Counted from the stretch's first letter, positions 41,979-52,455 are shown. The stretch: 60,033 nucleotides of DNA from Lachnospiraceae bacterium (GCA_015057375.1 SVEM01000007.1:1-60033), one strand, 5' to 3'. Notes: generated by a model from the letters alone, not told the origin. Numbers and translations are program-made.

Positions 41979-42956
41979 ATGGCACGTAAACAACAGACAA
42001 TAGGAGTTCTTACCAGTGGTGGAGATGCCCCTGGAATGAATGCAGCGATAAGAGCTGTCGTAAGAACTGCGGTTGATCTTGGACATAAAGTAAAAGGTAT
42101 CAGGAGAGGATTTACAGGCCTTATAGAAGAAGACTTCATAGATATGGATGCTATGAGTGTTTCGGATATTATTTCCAGAGGCGGTACTATTTTATATACT
42201 TCAAGAAGTAAGGAGTTTATGACACCTGAAGGACAGGCAAAGGCTGCGGATAACTGTAGAAAACACGGTATAGACGGAGTGGTTGTTATCGGTGGTGACG
42301 GTTCTTTCCGCGGTGCAGAAAAACTTGCTGAACAGGGGATAAGGACTGTAGCGGTTCCGGGAACTATTGACCTTGATATAGCATGTACAGAGTATACAAT
42401 CGGATTTGATACTGCTATTAACACAGCTATGGAGGCTGCGGATAAGCTTAGAGACACATCAGGTTCCCATGAACGTTGTAACGTAATTGAGGTAATGGGA
42501 AGAACGGCAGGACATCTTGCTTTATGGTGTGCTATTGCGAATGGTTCAGAGTATGTTCTTCTCCCGGAAAAATTTAATGATGATGAGATGGATAAGCTTG
42601 TTGCAAAGGTTAAGAGCAAGCATGATATCGGAAAGAAACACCATATTGTAGTAAATGCGGAAGGTGTGGGAGATTCGTTTGAGATTGCAAAGTACATTCA
42701 GGAGCATACAGGAATTGAAACCCGTGCAACCGTTATCGGACATATTCAAAGAGGTGGTAGTCCAACATGCCGTGACCGTGTATATGCATCAGCACTTGCG
42801 TCAAGAGCAGTAGACCTTCTTGATCAGGGGCAGACTTGTAGAGTGGTGGCGTTCAGACACGGACATTTCACCGATTATTCAATTGCGGAAGCTATGTCAA
42901 TGCAAAAGACTATTGATCCGGTACTTGATAAACTCATTCACAAGTTGTCACGATAA
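41979..42956 (+). CDS. pfkA: 6-phosphofructokinase
   Basis: The 325-residue enzyme phosphorylates fructose 6-phosphate in glycolysis. GVLTSGGDAPGMNAAIRAVV starts the fold. GGDGSFRGA keeps glycine where PPi-dependent enzymes have aspartate, so ATP is the likely donor. The catalytic loop is PGTIDLDIACTEYTIGFDTA: the aspartates of TIDxD are kept but the usual asparagine between them is leucine. dnaE-pfkA order is common in clostridia. AAAGGAGG precedes the ATG. Confidence 0.95.
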   Translation: MARKQQTIGVLTSGGDAPGMNAAIRAVVRTAVDLGHKVKGIRRGFTGLIEEDFIDMDAMSVSDIISRGGTILYTSRSKEFMTPEGQAKAADNCRKHGIDGVVVIGGDGSFRGAEKLAEQGIRTVAVPGTIDLDIACTEYTIGFDTAINTAMEAADKLRDTSGSHERCNVIEVMGRTAGHLALWCAIANGSEYVLLPEKFNDDEMDKLVAKVKSKHDIGKKHHIVVNAEGVGDSFEIAKYIQEHTGIETRATVIGHIQRGGSPTCRDRVYASALASRAVDLLDQGQTCRVVAFRHGHFTDYSIAEAMSMQKTIDPVLDKLIHKLSR

Positions 42957-42983
42957 TTATGCGAATAGGAAGGATAAGCAAAA

Positions 42984-44378
42984 ATGAAAAAGATTATTAC
43001 AGGTATTTTACTTTTTGTATGTGTGTGTGCAGTGACATTGTTTGGGAATATGAAACCGGGCAATGTGTCTGCAGAGAGTGATTATGATGTAAGCGGTAAG
43101 GAACCGTTGACAAAAATACTAACATTTTCGGATTATCAAAAGTGGACATCAGACTGGAAGGATGACTGGGAGGTTCTTCAGCCTCAGCTGACAGAAATAT
43201 GCGGAGCTGCATATGATGCAGGATTGGTTGAGCCTGATTTCTTCCTTTTTGGCGGAGATTTCTCATGTCTTAACAGCGTGTCTGATTCTAATGCCGGAAA
43301 AAGCCAGGTGGTTGGTATAGTACAGGAAATATGGCCTGAAATTACAGATGATAATTCTTTGATACTTCAGGGAAACCACGATCCTGCCGGTACAGATGGG
43401 TTGGTTGAGACAGGTGCATATGAGTTTGACGATTTTATAGTATACATGTTGAATGAGGATAATTATCCTTCTAAGCAGGGGGATTATTCGACATATCCGA
43501 TTGTTCAGCTTTCGGCATGGGATTTAGAAGACTATCTTTATGAATGCATTGACCGAGGTGAAACAAGACCGATATTTATAGCATCTCATACAGGACTTCA
43601 TTATGACATAGACAGACAAGACGGTAATAATCAATATGCCTATTTATTATGTAATGCAATTAATGATGTTGCTAAGGAACTGGATATCATATTCATGTTC
43701 GGACATAACCATACAAACGGTGACGAGCAGGTGGGCGGTTCTATAACACATATTGCAAAAGGCGAGAAACTCAATGTGTGTCATGAGGATAGTATCACCA
43801 ATAAAAGCGGAACACCTACAGAGATTAACTTTACATATATAAATTATGGATATATCGGATATATCGGAGATGTTAACAATAATGAGTCTGAGTATACTCC
43901 TACAAATCTTCTTACCATAAGCCGTATGGAAATATATGATGATGTTATAAAGATTGACAGATACAGTAAAAACGGACTTGAAGAAGATTTTACACAATAC
44001 ATTCCGCGTGACCACAGACCATTGCCTACTCAGGCACCGGTTGTTACACAGACACCACAGACTAATATGCCGACAGCATCGCCTATGCCACAGCAGACGG
44101 TGCAGCCGACTATTCAGCCGACACCGGAAGCTAAAGCATCATTTGAGATAAAAGCATCTAAGAAGACTGTGAAAGCTGGAAAGAAAGTAACTGTAAAAGT
44201 TAAAAAAAGCGGACTCAGCGGAAAAGTAAAATGGACAGTAAGTAAAGGATCAAAAATTGTAAAGCTTAGCAAAAAGACAGGAAACATTATAAAAGTTACC
44301 TGCAGGAAAAAGGGTAAAGCCGTAATAAAAGCATCTTGCGGAAAGTATTCAGCTAAAGTCACTATAAAGATTAAATAA
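42984..44378 (+). CDS. Secreted metallophosphoesterase with C-terminal Ig-like domain (first of a tandem pair)
   Basis: The product has 464 residues: a signal peptide (about 1-30), a calcineurin-like phosphoesterase domain, a Pro/Thr/Gln linker (about 345-390) and a Lys-rich Ig-like domain (about 390-464, FEIKASKKTVKAGKKVTVKV). Metal-site motifs are ILTFSDYQ, FFLFGGDFSC, ILQGNHDPAG, IASHTGLHYD and FMFGHNHTNG. The first motif has glutamine where many family members have histidine. It is probably attached to or retained at the cell surface by the basic end. The substrate is unknown; phosphate esters or nucleotides are possible. Confidence 0.85.
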   Translation: MKKIITGILLFVCVCAVTLFGNMKPGNVSAESDYDVSGKEPLTKILTFSDYQKWTSDWKDDWEVLQPQLTEICGAAYDAGLVEPDFFLFGGDFSCLNSVSDSNAGKSQVVGIVQEIWPEITDDNSLILQGNHDPAGTDGLVETGAYEFDDFIVYMLNEDNYPSKQGDYSTYPIVQLSAWDLEDYLYECIDRGETRPIFIASHTGLHYDIDRQDGNNQYAYLLCNAINDVAKELDIIFMFGHNHTNGDEQVGGSITHIAKGEKLNVCHEDSITNKSGTPTEINFTYINYGYIGYIGDVNNNESEYTPTNLLTISRMEIYDDVIKIDRYSKNGLEEDFTQYIPRDHRPLPTQAPVVTQTPQTNMPTASPMPQQTVQPTIQPTPEAKASFEIKASKKTVKAGKKVTVKVKKSGLSGKVKWTVSKGSKIVKLSKKTGNIIKVTCRKKGKAVIKASCGKYSAKVTIKIK

Positions 44379-44420
44379 CTTTCAATCAGTTATAATGCTA
44401 TACAGAAGGCAGGATAAAAA

Positions 44421-45812
44421 ATGAAAAAGATTATTGCAGGTATTACACTTATGGCTTGCGTGTGCACAGTTGCTTTGCTTGGAAATATGAATCCGGGCAG
44501 TGTGTCGGCAGAGAATGATTATGATTTGAGTGATAAAGAACCTCTTGTAAAGATACTTACATGTTCGGATTATCAGTTGTGGACATCCGACTGGAAAGAC
44601 AACTGGGCTGTTCTTCAGCCGCAGCTTAGAGAAATTTGTAACGGTGCATATGGTGCAGGATTTACAGATCCGGATTTTTTCCTTTATGGCGGAGATTTCT
44701 CATGTCTTAACAGCGTAGATGATTCCAATACCGGTAAAAGCCAGGTGGTTGGTATAATACAGGATACATGGTCTTCAATCACGGATGAAAACTCCTTGAT
44801 ACTTCAGGGAAATCATGATCCTGCAGGAACGGACGGACTTGCAGAGACCGGAGCATATGAGTTTGACGATTATATAATATATATGCTGAATGAAGACGAT
44901 TATCCTTCCAAGCAGGCAGAAGAATCTTCATTTTCACTTGTTCAGACTACGGCATGGACGCTTGAAGATTATTTGTATGAGTGTATCGACCGCGGTGAGA
45001 CAAGACCGATATTTATAGCTTCGCATACAGGACTTCATTATGACATAGACAGATTAGACGGAAATAATCAGTACGCATATATATTATGCGATGCAATAAA
45101 TGAGGTTTCAAAGGAACTTGATGTCATTTTCCTATTTGGACATAACCATAGTTCCGGCGATGAGCAGGTGGGCGGTTCCATAAACTTTTTTGCAAAAGGT
45201 GATATGTTAGATATATGTCACGAAGACAGTATCAGCAATAAAAGCGGAACACCTACGGAGATTAATTTTACATATTTAAATTACGGATATATCGGTGGTT
45301 TTGGCGATCTTTATAATAATGCGACAGAGATTCCGCCTGCAGATATTCTTACCGTAAGCCGTTTTGAAATATACGATGATGTTATCAAGGTTGACAGATA
45401 CAGCAAAAACGGTCATGAAGAAAATTATACCGAATTTATTCCTCGTGAACACTGGTATAAGCCTACACCAGAACCGGTTGCGACACAGGTTCCGCAGACT
45501 AATGTAGTGACAGCATCCCCTGTACCACAGTCATTTGTACAACCACAGCCTGCGCCGGAAACTGTTAAAGAATCATTTAAGATAAAAGCGTCTAAAAAGA
45601 CCGTGAAGGCAGGAAGAAAAGTAACTGTTAAAGTTGTAAAGAGTGGAATCGACGGAAAAGCTAAATGGTCCGTAAGTAAAGGCTCAAAACTTGTAAAGCT
45701 CAGTAAAAAGACAGGAAACAGTATAAAGGTTACCTGCAGAAAAAAAGGTAAAGCTGTAATAAAAGCATCGTGCGGAAAATATTCAGCTAAAGTCACTATA
45801 AAGATTAAATAA
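44421..45812 (+). CDS. Secreted metallophosphoesterase with C-terminal Ig-like domain (second of a tandem pair)
   Basis: The 463-residue protein is a close paralogue of the preceding one in every domain (KEPLVKILTCSDYQLW, LQGNHDPAGTDGL, FLFGHNHSSGDEQVGG) with the same signal peptide and basic Ig-like end. The last 30 codons are nearly identical in DNA, which suggests gene conversion or a recent duplication. The linker and the loop before the GHNH motif have diverged most. A terminator at 45820 ends the pair. Confidence 0.85.
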   Translation: MKKIIAGITLMACVCTVALLGNMNPGSVSAENDYDLSDKEPLVKILTCSDYQLWTSDWKDNWAVLQPQLREICNGAYGAGFTDPDFFLYGGDFSCLNSVDDSNTGKSQVVGIIQDTWSSITDENSLILQGNHDPAGTDGLAETGAYEFDDYIIYMLNEDDYPSKQAEESSFSLVQTTAWTLEDYLYECIDRGETRPIFIASHTGLHYDIDRLDGNNQYAYILCDAINEVSKELDVIFLFGHNHSSGDEQVGGSINFFAKGDMLDICHEDSISNKSGTPTEINFTYLNYGYIGGFGDLYNNATEIPPADILTVSRFEIYDDVIKVDRYSKNGHEENYTEFIPREHWYKPTPEPVATQVPQTNVVTASPVPQSFVQPQPAPETVKESFKIKASKKTVKAGRKVTVKVVKSGIDGKAKWSVSKGSKLVKLSKKTGNSIKVTCRKKGKAVIKASCGKYSAKVTIKIK

Positions 45813-45819
45813 TAAAAAA

Positions 45820-45870
45820 GGCTGTTGCAAATCGATTTGAAAATCGTAAAAGCAACAGCCTTTAATTTTT
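45820..45870. terminator. Bidirectional terminator
   Basis: GGCTGTTGC pairs with GCAACAGCC (9 bp) with an inner AATCGATTT/AAATCG pairing, flanked by an A-run and TTTAATTTTT. It separates the phosphoesterase genes from the convergent gene at 45881. Confidence 0.85.
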
Positions 45871-45880
45871 ACATATCAGA

Positions 45881-46123
45881 TTATTCCTGTGTGGTTTCTC
45901 CTGATTCCATTGTTACAGGAACCTCATCACTGTCATCAAAAATAACATCTTCTTTATCGAGTTCGTCGAAATCTTCATCGAAGTCATCATCAAAAATATC
46001 ATCAAAATCATCGATATCTTCATAACGGTCTTTAAGAAGGAAATTCTTAACAACATAGTATGCACCTGCAACAGCAGCAGCGATACCCACAATAGTTACA
46101 ATAAACTTACCCAATTTTTTCAT
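45881..46123 (-). CDS. Small membrane protein with acidic tail
   Basis: The protein has 80 residues from the ATG at 46123, with AGGAGG eight bases before it. One membrane segment near the N-terminus (about residues 6-28, preceded by KKLGK) is followed by a tail with long runs of Asp and Glu (DDFDDIFDDDFDEDFDEL). It is a type found in clostridia but with no known function. It is the last gene behind the CoA-transferase on the minus strand and could share its transcript. Confidence 0.75.
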   Translation of the reverse strand: MKKLGKFIVTIVGIAAAVAGAYYVVKNFLLKDRYEDIDDFDDIFDDDFDEDFDELDKEDVIFDDSDEVPVTMESGETTQE

Positions 46124-46161
46124 GTGATACACCTCCTGATAGTAATTATATGTTTATATAT

Positions 46162-47505
46162 TTATTTTTTGTTACTTCTTCTCCAGATATTCATTTTTTC
46201 TGCTTCTTTTATAAGCTCATCTCTGAAATCAGGATGTGCAACCGATATGATTGCTTCGCACTTCTGCCAGGTTGGAAGACCTTTGAGGTTTACAAGACCG
46301 TATTCGGTTACGAAGTAATGCACATTTGCTCTTGTATCTGTTACGATTGAACCAGGTGCAAGAGTAGGTCTGATTCTGGAATTAACAGTGCCGTCCTTGG
46401 ATGTAAATGTTGAAGAACAACAAATGAAACTCTTGCCGCCCTTTGAAAGGTAAGCTCCAAGAACAAAGTCGAGCTGTCCGCCCGCACCGCTTATGTTCTT
46501 TGTTCCTGCAGACTCAGCGTTAACCTGACCAAAGAGGTCGATATCAACGGTATTATTAATAGAAATGAAGTTATCAAGAGCAGATACCTGTCTGATGTCA
46601 TTGGTGTAGCTTACTGCTGCACTCATACATTCAGGATTGTTGTCAAGGAAGTCATACAACTTCTTTGTTCCGGCAGCAAATGCATATGTCTGACGGAAAC
46701 GGTCGATATTCTTTCTTGCTCCTGTGATTTTTCCTGCTTTTGATATATCAACAAATGCATCAACATACATTTCGGTATGAACACCGAGATCTTTAAGGTC
46801 TGACTCAGCGATAAGTGAACCAACTGCGTTTGGCATACCGCCGATACCAAGCTGGAGACAAGCTCCGTCAGGAATCTCATTAACAATAAGCTTAGCAACT
46901 GTCTGGTCAACCTCGGTAGCAGGGCCGCCTGCTCCAAGTTCTGCTATGGAAGGATTATCACCTTCAACAATCATATCTACATCTGAAATATGAATGGAAT
47001 TCTCAATACCGCCAAGACAGCGAGGCATATTCTCGTTAACCTCAACAACAACTACTTTAGATGTTTCGCATGCTGCAGTCATATGTGAAGCACTTGGACC
47101 AAAGTTGAAGTATCCGTGCTCATCCATAGGAGAAACCTGGAAATATGCAACGGCATTACGGTCTTTAACTTCGCGGTAATAACGAGGAAGCTCTGAATAT
47201 CTGATAGGTGAATAGAAAGCAAATCCCTGTGCGGCAGCTTTTCTTTCGATTCCGCTCATGTGCCATGAATTCCAGTCAAAATGTGCAGCCGGATCATCTA
47301 TCTTGAAAATCTCAGGTACCCACATAAGAATTCCGCCTCGGATGTGAACGTCTGTGAGTTCCGGCATTCTCTTTGCAAGAGCTGCATCGATGGCAACCGG
47401 TGTACAAGCTGTCCAACCATAATCTACCCAGTCTCCGGACTTAACAATAGAAGCGGCAGCTTCAGCGGTTGTAAGTTTTTCTTTATAAAGACTCTTGTAA
47501 TCCAT
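46162..47505 (-). CDS. but: Butyryl-CoA:acetate CoA-transferase
   Basis: The 447-residue class I CoA-transferase starts at the ATG at 47505 (GGAGG six bases before). Stretches such as [13 protein letters not shown]-like [74 protein letters not shown] and [20 protein letters not shown] closely follow the But enzymes of Roseburia and relatives as I remember them. The catalytic glutamate is expected in the VNAES motif. It swaps CoA from butyryl-CoA to acetate, releasing butyrate. It faces away from coaD and the butyrate operon and has its own promoter. 4-hydroxybutyrate CoA-transferase is the nearest alternative. Confidence 0.9.
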   Translation of the reverse strand: MDYKSLYKEKLTTAEAAASIVKSGDWVDYGWTACTPVAIDAALAKRMPELTDVHIRGGILMWVPEIFKIDDPAAHFDWNSWHMSGIERKAAAQGFAFYSPIRYSELPRYYREVKDRNAVAYFQVSPMDEHGYFNFGPSASHMTAACETSKVVVVEVNENMPRCLGGIENSIHISDVDMIVEGDNPSIAELGAGGPATEVDQTVAKLIVNEIPDGACLQLGIGGMPNAVGSLIAESDLKDLGVHTEMYVDAFVDISKAGKITGARKNIDRFRQTYAFAAGTKKLYDFLDNNPECMSAAVSYTNDIRQVSALDNFISINNTVDIDLFGQVNAESAGTKNISGAGGQLDFVLGAYLSKGGKSFICCSSTFTSKDGTVNSRIRPTLAPGSIVTDTRANVHYFVTEYGLVNLKGLPTWQKCEAIISVAHPDFRDELIKEAEKMNIWRRSNKK

Positions 47506-47572
47506 AATAACCTCCAAAATTAACTATTGTTATTTGTAATTAGTTGTAATATAATACAAATGATTGTAGATT

Positions 47573-47601
47573 ATTTTAACATTATGAGATATTACGGTCA
47601 A
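47573..47601 (-). promoter_or_regulatory. Promoter of the CoA-transferase gene
   Basis: On the minus strand TTGACC (47601-47596) and TAAAAT (47578-47573) are exactly 17 bases apart, about 70 bases before the start codon. Confidence 0.7.
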
Positions 47602-47721
47602 GCTGTTTCATTACTTTTGCAGTTAATGTAATATCCGTAATGTTTGAAGTAAAAAAAAGATTGATAAATTTTTGACAATGTTGTATTATGTGAAAGGTAA
47701 GATATTGTCGGGAGGTTTGTT

Positions 47722-48198
47722 ATGGTCAAAGCGGTATATCCCGGAAGTTTTGATCCGGTAACATTCGGACATTTGGATATCATCCAAAGAGCTGCAAAGG
47801 TTGTTGACGAACTGATTATAGGCGTACTTGTTAACAGTGAGAAGAATCCTTTATTTTCTATGGAAGAAAGAGTTGAGATGATAAAGGAAGCTGTTAAGGA
47901 TTTGGATAATGTTAAGGTCATGTCATTTGCAGGACTTACCGTTAACTTTGCGAAGGAAAATGGTGCGTCGGTAATTATCAGAGGGCTTCGTGCGGTTACT
48001 GATTTTGAGATAGAGATGCAGATTGCCCAGACCAATCACAGCATAGACTCCGATGTCGACACTATGTTTCTTACAACAAGCCTTGAATATGCATTTTTAA
48101 GTTCTACTATAGTTAAAGAAATTGCATATTACGGCTCGGATGTCAGAAAGCTTGTTCCGGCTAATGTAGCGGATCAGCTTGAGAAGAAGTTTAAGTAA
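47722..48198 (+). CDS. coaD: Phosphopantetheine adenylyltransferase
   Basis: The 158-residue nucleotidyltransferase makes dephospho-CoA, the next-to-last step of CoA synthesis. It has the T/HxGH-type [40 protein letters not shown] and the C-terminal [26 protein letters not shown] lies eight bases before the ATG. It stands between the CoA-transferase and the butyrate operon, which all depend on CoA, though this may be chance. Confidence 0.97.
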   Translation: MVKAVYPGSFDPVTFGHLDIIQRAAKVVDELIIGVLVNSEKNPLFSMEERVEMIKEAVKDLDNVKVMSFAGLTVNFAKENGASVIIRGLRAVTDFEIEMQIAQTNHSIDSDVDTMFLTTSLEYAFLSSTIVKEIAYYGSDVRKLVPANVADQLEKKFK

Positions 48199-48285
48199 CT
48201 TCTATATTAGTAGATAATTTTTGCTGTTATTTCAGCATTATTATAAAGAACAATTTTTATTTATCTTTTAAGGAGGACAATTTTT

Positions 48286-49485
48286 ATGGCAAAGAAAGTA
48301 GTTTTAGCTGGTGCTTGTCGTACAGCTATCGGAACAATGGGAGGTACATTAAGTACTACTCCTGCAGCAACTCTTGGTTCAATCGTAATCAAAGAAGCTC
48401 TTAACAGAGCAGGTGTTAAACCTGAGGATGTTGACCATGTATACATGGGATGCGTTATCCAGGCAGGTCTTGGACAGAACGTTGCTCGTCAGGCTTCAAT
48501 CAAGGCAGGACTTCCTGTAGAGGTTCCTGCAGTTACAGCTAACGTTGTATGTGGATCAGGTCTTAACTGTGTTAACATGGCTGCACAGATGATTCTTGCA
48601 GGAGATGCAGACATCGTTGTAGCAGGTGGTATGGAGAACATGTCAATGGCTCCTTTCGCACTTCCACAGGCTCGTTACGGATACAGAATGAACAACGGAA
48701 CACTTGTTGATACAATGGTAAATGATGCATTATGGGATGCATTCAACGGATATCATATGGGAACAACTGCTGAGAACATTTGTGAGCAGTGGGGACTTAC
48801 TCGTGAAGAACTTGACGAGTTTGCTCTTAACAGTCAGAAGAAGGCATGTGCAGCTATCGAGGCTGGTGCATTCAAAGATGAGATTGTTCCTGTAGAAGTA
48901 AAACAGAAGAAACAGACAATTATATTTGATACAGACGAGGGACCACGTGGTAACTCTTCAATGGAAGGTCTTGCTAAGCTTCGTCCTGCATTCAAGACAG
49001 CAGACGGACAGCCTGGTAAGATGGTTACAGCTGGTAACTCTTCAGGAATAAATGATGGTGCAGCAGCAGTTGTTGTTATGTCAGAAGAGAAAGCTAAAGA
49101 GCTTGGCGTAACACCTATGGCTACATGGGTAGCAGGAGCACTCGGCGGAGTTGATCCTTCAATCATGGGTATCGGACCTGTTGCAGCTACAAAGAAAGTT
49201 ATGGAAAAGACCGGTCTTACAATTGAAGACTTTGACGTTTACGAAGCAAATGAAGCTTTCGCAGCTCAGTCAGTAGCAGTTGGTAAAGATCTTGGATTTG
49301 ACCTTGAGAAGCTTAATCCTAACGGTGGTGCTATCGCACTCGGACATCCGGTTGGAGCTTCAGGATGCCGTATTCTCGTTACACTTCTTCATGAGATGGC
49401 TAAGAACGAGAACTACAACAGAGGTCTTGCAACACTCTGCATTGGTGGCGGAATGGGTTGTGCTACAGTAGTTGAGAAGTACTAA
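48286..49485 (+). CDS. thl: Acetyl-CoA C-acetyltransferase (thiolase)
   Basis: The 399-residue first enzyme of the butyrate pathway joins two acetyl-CoA to acetoacetyl-CoA. The nucleophilic Cys is in [15 protein letters not shown], the second Cys in [15 protein letters not shown], and the catalytic His in [14 protein letters not shown]. Codons are strongly biased (GGT, CGT, AAC, CTT), as in highly expressed genes, and unlike the AT-rich genes of the first 25 kb. AAGGAGG precedes the ATG. It heads a six-gene run with gaps of 25-90 bases. Confidence 0.97.
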   Translation: MAKKVVLAGACRTAIGTMGGTLSTTPAATLGSIVIKEALNRAGVKPEDVDHVYMGCVIQAGLGQNVARQASIKAGLPVEVPAVTANVVCGSGLNCVNMAAQMILAGDADIVVAGGMENMSMAPFALPQARYGYRMNNGTLVDTMVNDALWDAFNGYHMGTTAENICEQWGLTREELDEFALNSQKKACAAIEAGAFKDEIVPVEVKQKKQTIIFDTDEGPRGNSSMEGLAKLRPAFKTADGQPGKMVTAGNSSGINDGAAAVVVMSEEKAKELGVTPMATWVAGALGGVDPSIMGIGPVAATKKVMEKTGLTIEDFDVYEANEAFAAQSVAVGKDLGFDLEKLNPNGGAIALGHPVGASGCRILVTLLHEMAKNENYNRGLATLCIGGGMGCATVVEKY

Positions 49486-49528
49486 TTAGTAAGAAGTTAT
49501 ATAGGATTAAATAAAGGAGATTTGACAA

Positions 49529-50323
49529 ATGGGATTTGTAGATTATGAAGTTGACGGATACGTTGCAAAAGTAACCATTAACCGTCCAAAAGCGCTTAAC
49601 GCACTTAATGAAGAAGTTCTTACAGACCTTGAGGCAGTATTTGACGCTATCGACCTTGACGCAGTTCGTTGCGTAATCCTTACAGGTGCAGGAGACAAGT
49701 CATTTGTTGCAGGTGCTGATATCGGAGCAATGAGCACAATGACTAAGGAAGAGGGAGAGAAGTTTGGTAAGTTCGGTAACGATATCTTCCGTAAGATTGA
49801 AACATTCCCTATTCCGGTTATCTGCGCAATCAACGGATTCGCACTTGGTGGCGGTAATGAGCTTGCAATGAGCTGTGACATCAGACTTTGCTCAGCTAAT
49901 GCAATGTTCGGACAGCCTGAAGTAGGTCTTGGTATTACACCTGGATTTGGTGGAACACAGAGACTTGGCCGTATCATCGGAATCGGCAAAGCTAAAGAGA
50001 TGGTTTACGGCGGACGTAACATCAAGGCTGATGAAGCTTACAGAATCGGTCTTGTAAATGCAGTATATGAGACAATCGATGATCTTATGGCAGCAGCTTC
50101 TAAGATGGCAGCAGGAATCGCTGCTCAGGCGCCTATCGCAGTTCGTAACTGCAAGAAGGCTATGAATGATGGACTTCAGGTAGATATGGATGCAGCTATC
50201 GTTATCGAAGAGAAACTTTTCGGTGACTGCTTCGAGACAGAAGATCAGAGAGCAGGAATGGGCAACTTCCTTGAGAAAGATAAAGAGAAGAAGCTTAAAG
50301 TAGTTCCTTTCCAGAACAAATAA
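49529..50323 (+). CDS. crt: 3-hydroxybutyryl-CoA dehydratase (crotonase)
   Basis: The 264-residue enoyl-CoA hydratase family enzyme converts 3-hydroxybutyryl-CoA to crotonyl-CoA. The oxyanion-hole regions are DKSFVAGADIGAM and CAINGFALGGGNELAMSCDI, and one catalytic Glu is in FGQPEVGLGITPGFGGTQRL. It is second in the operon, between thl and hbd. Length and motifs are normal. Confidence 0.96.
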   Translation: MGFVDYEVDGYVAKVTINRPKALNALNEEVLTDLEAVFDAIDLDAVRCVILTGAGDKSFVAGADIGAMSTMTKEEGEKFGKFGNDIFRKIETFPIPVICAINGFALGGGNELAMSCDIRLCSANAMFGQPEVGLGITPGFGGTQRLGRIIGIGKAKEMVYGGRNIKADEAYRIGLVNAVYETIDDLMAAASKMAAGIAAQAPIAVRNCKKAMNDGLQVDMDAAIVIEEKLFGDCFETEDQRAGMGNFLEKDKEKKLKVVPFQNK

Positions 50324-50368
50324 TTTAAACAATAAATCATATTTAAAATTTTTAAGGAGGATTACACA

Positions 50369-51241
50369 ATGAAAGTTGGAGTTATTGGCGCAGGTACAAT
50401 GGGTCAGGGTATTGCTAAGGCATTTGCTCAGACTGAAGGTTATGAAGTAGCTCTTTGCGATATTAAGCAGGAGTGGGCTGAAGGCGGAAAAGACAAAATC
50501 GCTAAAGGATATGGAAGACTTGTAGAGAAAGGCAAGATGACACAGGAAGCTGTAGACGCTATTCTTGCTAAGATCACACCGGGTCTTAAGGAAGATCTTT
50601 GTGCAGATTGTGACCTTATCGTTGAAGCTGCATTTGAGAACATGGAAGTTAAGAAGACAACATTCTCAGAGTTAGACAAGATTGCTAAGCCAGAATGTAT
50701 TTTTGCTTCTAATACATCAAGTCTTTCAATCACAGAGATTGGAAACGGACTTACACGTCCAATGATCGGTATGCATTTCTTCAATCCAGCAGACCGTATG
50801 AAACTTATCGAAGTTATCGCTGGTGTTAACACACCTGCTGAGACAGTTGAAGCTATCAACAATATTTCAAAAGAAATCGGAAAGACTCCTGTTCAGGTTA
50901 ATGAAGCTGCAGGATTCGTAGTAAACCGTATCCTTATTCCAATGATTAATGAAGCTGCTTTCATTAAGATGGAAGGTGTATCAGATGTTGCAGGTATTGA
51001 TGCAGCTATGAAACTTGGTGCTAATCATCCAATGGGACCTCTTGAGTTAGGAGATTTCATCGGTCTTGATATCTGCCTTGCAATCATGGACGTTCTTTAC
51101 AATGAGACAGGCGACAGCAAATATCGTGCATGTCCATTAATCCGTAAGATGGTTCGTGGAGGAAACCTTGGTGTTAAGAGTGGCAAGGGATTCTATGTAT
51201 ACAACGCAGACCGCACTAAGACTCCGGTTGATGCAGAATAA
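50369..51241 (+). CDS. hbd: 3-hydroxybutyryl-CoA dehydrogenase
   Basis: The 290-residue enzyme reduces acetoacetyl-CoA to 3-hydroxybutyryl-CoA with NAD(P)H. The Rossmann start is KVGVIGAGTMGQGIAKAFAQ; the catalytic His lies in GMHFFNPADRMKLIEVIAG and the C-terminal dimer domain has GANHPMGPLELGDFIGLDIC. It is third in the operon, with AAGGAGG before the ATG. Confidence 0.97.
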   Translation: MKVGVIGAGTMGQGIAKAFAQTEGYEVALCDIKQEWAEGGKDKIAKGYGRLVEKGKMTQEAVDAILAKITPGLKEDLCADCDLIVEAAFENMEVKKTTFSELDKIAKPECIFASNTSSLSITEIGNGLTRPMIGMHFFNPADRMKLIEVIAGVNTPAETVEAINNISKEIGKTPVQVNEAAGFVVNRILIPMINEAAFIKMEGVSDVAGIDAAMKLGANHPMGPLELGDFIGLDICLAIMDVLYNETGDSKYRACPLIRKMVRGGNLGVKSGKGFYVYNADRTKTPVDAE

Positions 51242-51271
51242 CAATTAATAGTAAATGGAGGAATTGTAATC

Positions 51272-52426
51272 ATGGATTTTTTATTAGATAAAAAACATGA
51301 AATGGCGAGAACTTTATTTAAAGAATTCGCTGAGACAGAAGTTAAGCCTCTTGCACAGGAGGTTGACGAAACAGAAGAGTTCCCTATGGGAACAGTTGAA
51401 AAGATGGCTAAGGCCGGATTTTTAGGAATTCCTGTACCAAAGGAGTACGGCGGACAGGGATGTGATCCTCTCACATATGTAATGTGTGTAGAAGAGCTTT
51501 CAAAAGTATGCGGTACTACAGGTGTTATCGTATCAGCTCATACATCACTTTGTATCGATCCTATCATGACATATGGTACAGAAGATCAGAAGAAGAAATA
51601 CGTAAGTGATCTTGCAACAGGAAAGAAGCTTGGAGCATTTGCTCTTACTGAGCCTGGTGCAGGTACTGATGCACAGGGTGCTCAGACTAAAGCTGTTTTA
51701 GATGGAGATGAGTGGGTTCTTAACGGATCAAAATGTTTCATCACTAATGGTAAAGTTGCTGACGTATATATCGTTATTGCTATTACAAGTGTTGTTGAAG
51801 ATAAGCGCGGAAGAAAGAAAAAGAACTTCTCAGCATTTATCGTAGACAAAAATTCTCCAGGATTCTCATTCGGAACAAAAGAGAAGAAGATGGGTATCCG
51901 TGGTTCATCAACATACGAGCTCATTTTCGAAGATTGCAGAATTCCAAAAGAGAACCTTCTCGGACCAGAAGGAAAGGGATTCCCAATCGCTATGCATACT
52001 CTTGACGGTGGTCGTATCGGTATCGCTGCTCAGGCACTTGGTATTGCAGAGGGAGCTCTTGACAGAGCAATCGAGTATACAAAGGAAAGAAAGCAGTTCG
52101 GACGTTCAATCGCTGCTCAGCAGAACACTCAGTTCAAACTTGCTGATATGGCTACAAGAGTTGAAGCTGCTAAGTTACTTGTATACAAGGCTGCTATGGC
52201 TAAAGCTACTCAGAAGGTATACTCAGTAGAAGCTGCTAAAGCTAAGCTTTTCGCTGCAGAGACAGCAATGGCAGTTACAACAGAAGTTGTACAGCTTTTC
52301 GGTGGATATGGATATATCAGAGAGTACGACGTAGAGCGTATGATGCGTGATGCTAAGATTACAGAGATTTATGAGGGAACATCAGAAGTTCAGCGTATGG
52401 TAATTTCTGGTGCATTGCTTAAATAA
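51272..52426 (+). CDS. bcd: Butyryl-CoA dehydrogenase
   Basis: The 384-residue FAD acyl-CoA dehydrogenase reduces crotonyl-CoA to butyryl-CoA. GAFALTEPGAGTDAQGAQT and CFITNGKVADVYIV form the flavin site, and the catalytic base is the Glu in ITEIYEGTSEVQRM. With EtfBA it can split electrons between crotonyl-CoA and ferredoxin, a main energy-saving step in these bacteria. It is followed directly by etfB and etfA. Confidence 0.97.
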   Translation: MDFLLDKKHEMARTLFKEFAETEVKPLAQEVDETEEFPMGTVEKMAKAGFLGIPVPKEYGGQGCDPLTYVMCVEELSKVCGTTGVIVSAHTSLCIDPIMTYGTEDQKKKYVSDLATGKKLGAFALTEPGAGTDAQGAQTKAVLDGDEWVLNGSKCFITNGKVADVYIVIAITSVVEDKRGRKKKNFSAFIVDKNSPGFSFGTKEKKMGIRGSSTYELIFEDCRIPKENLLGPEGKGFPIAMHTLDGGRIGIAAQALGIAEGALDRAIEYTKERKQFGRSIAAQQNTQFKLADMATRVEAAKLLVYKAAMAKATQKVYSVEAAKAKLFAAETAMAVTTEVVQLFGGYGYIREYDVERMMRDAKITEIYEGTSEVQRMVISGALLK

Positions 52427-52455
52427 TAAAATTAATCATAAGGAGTGAAAATACC

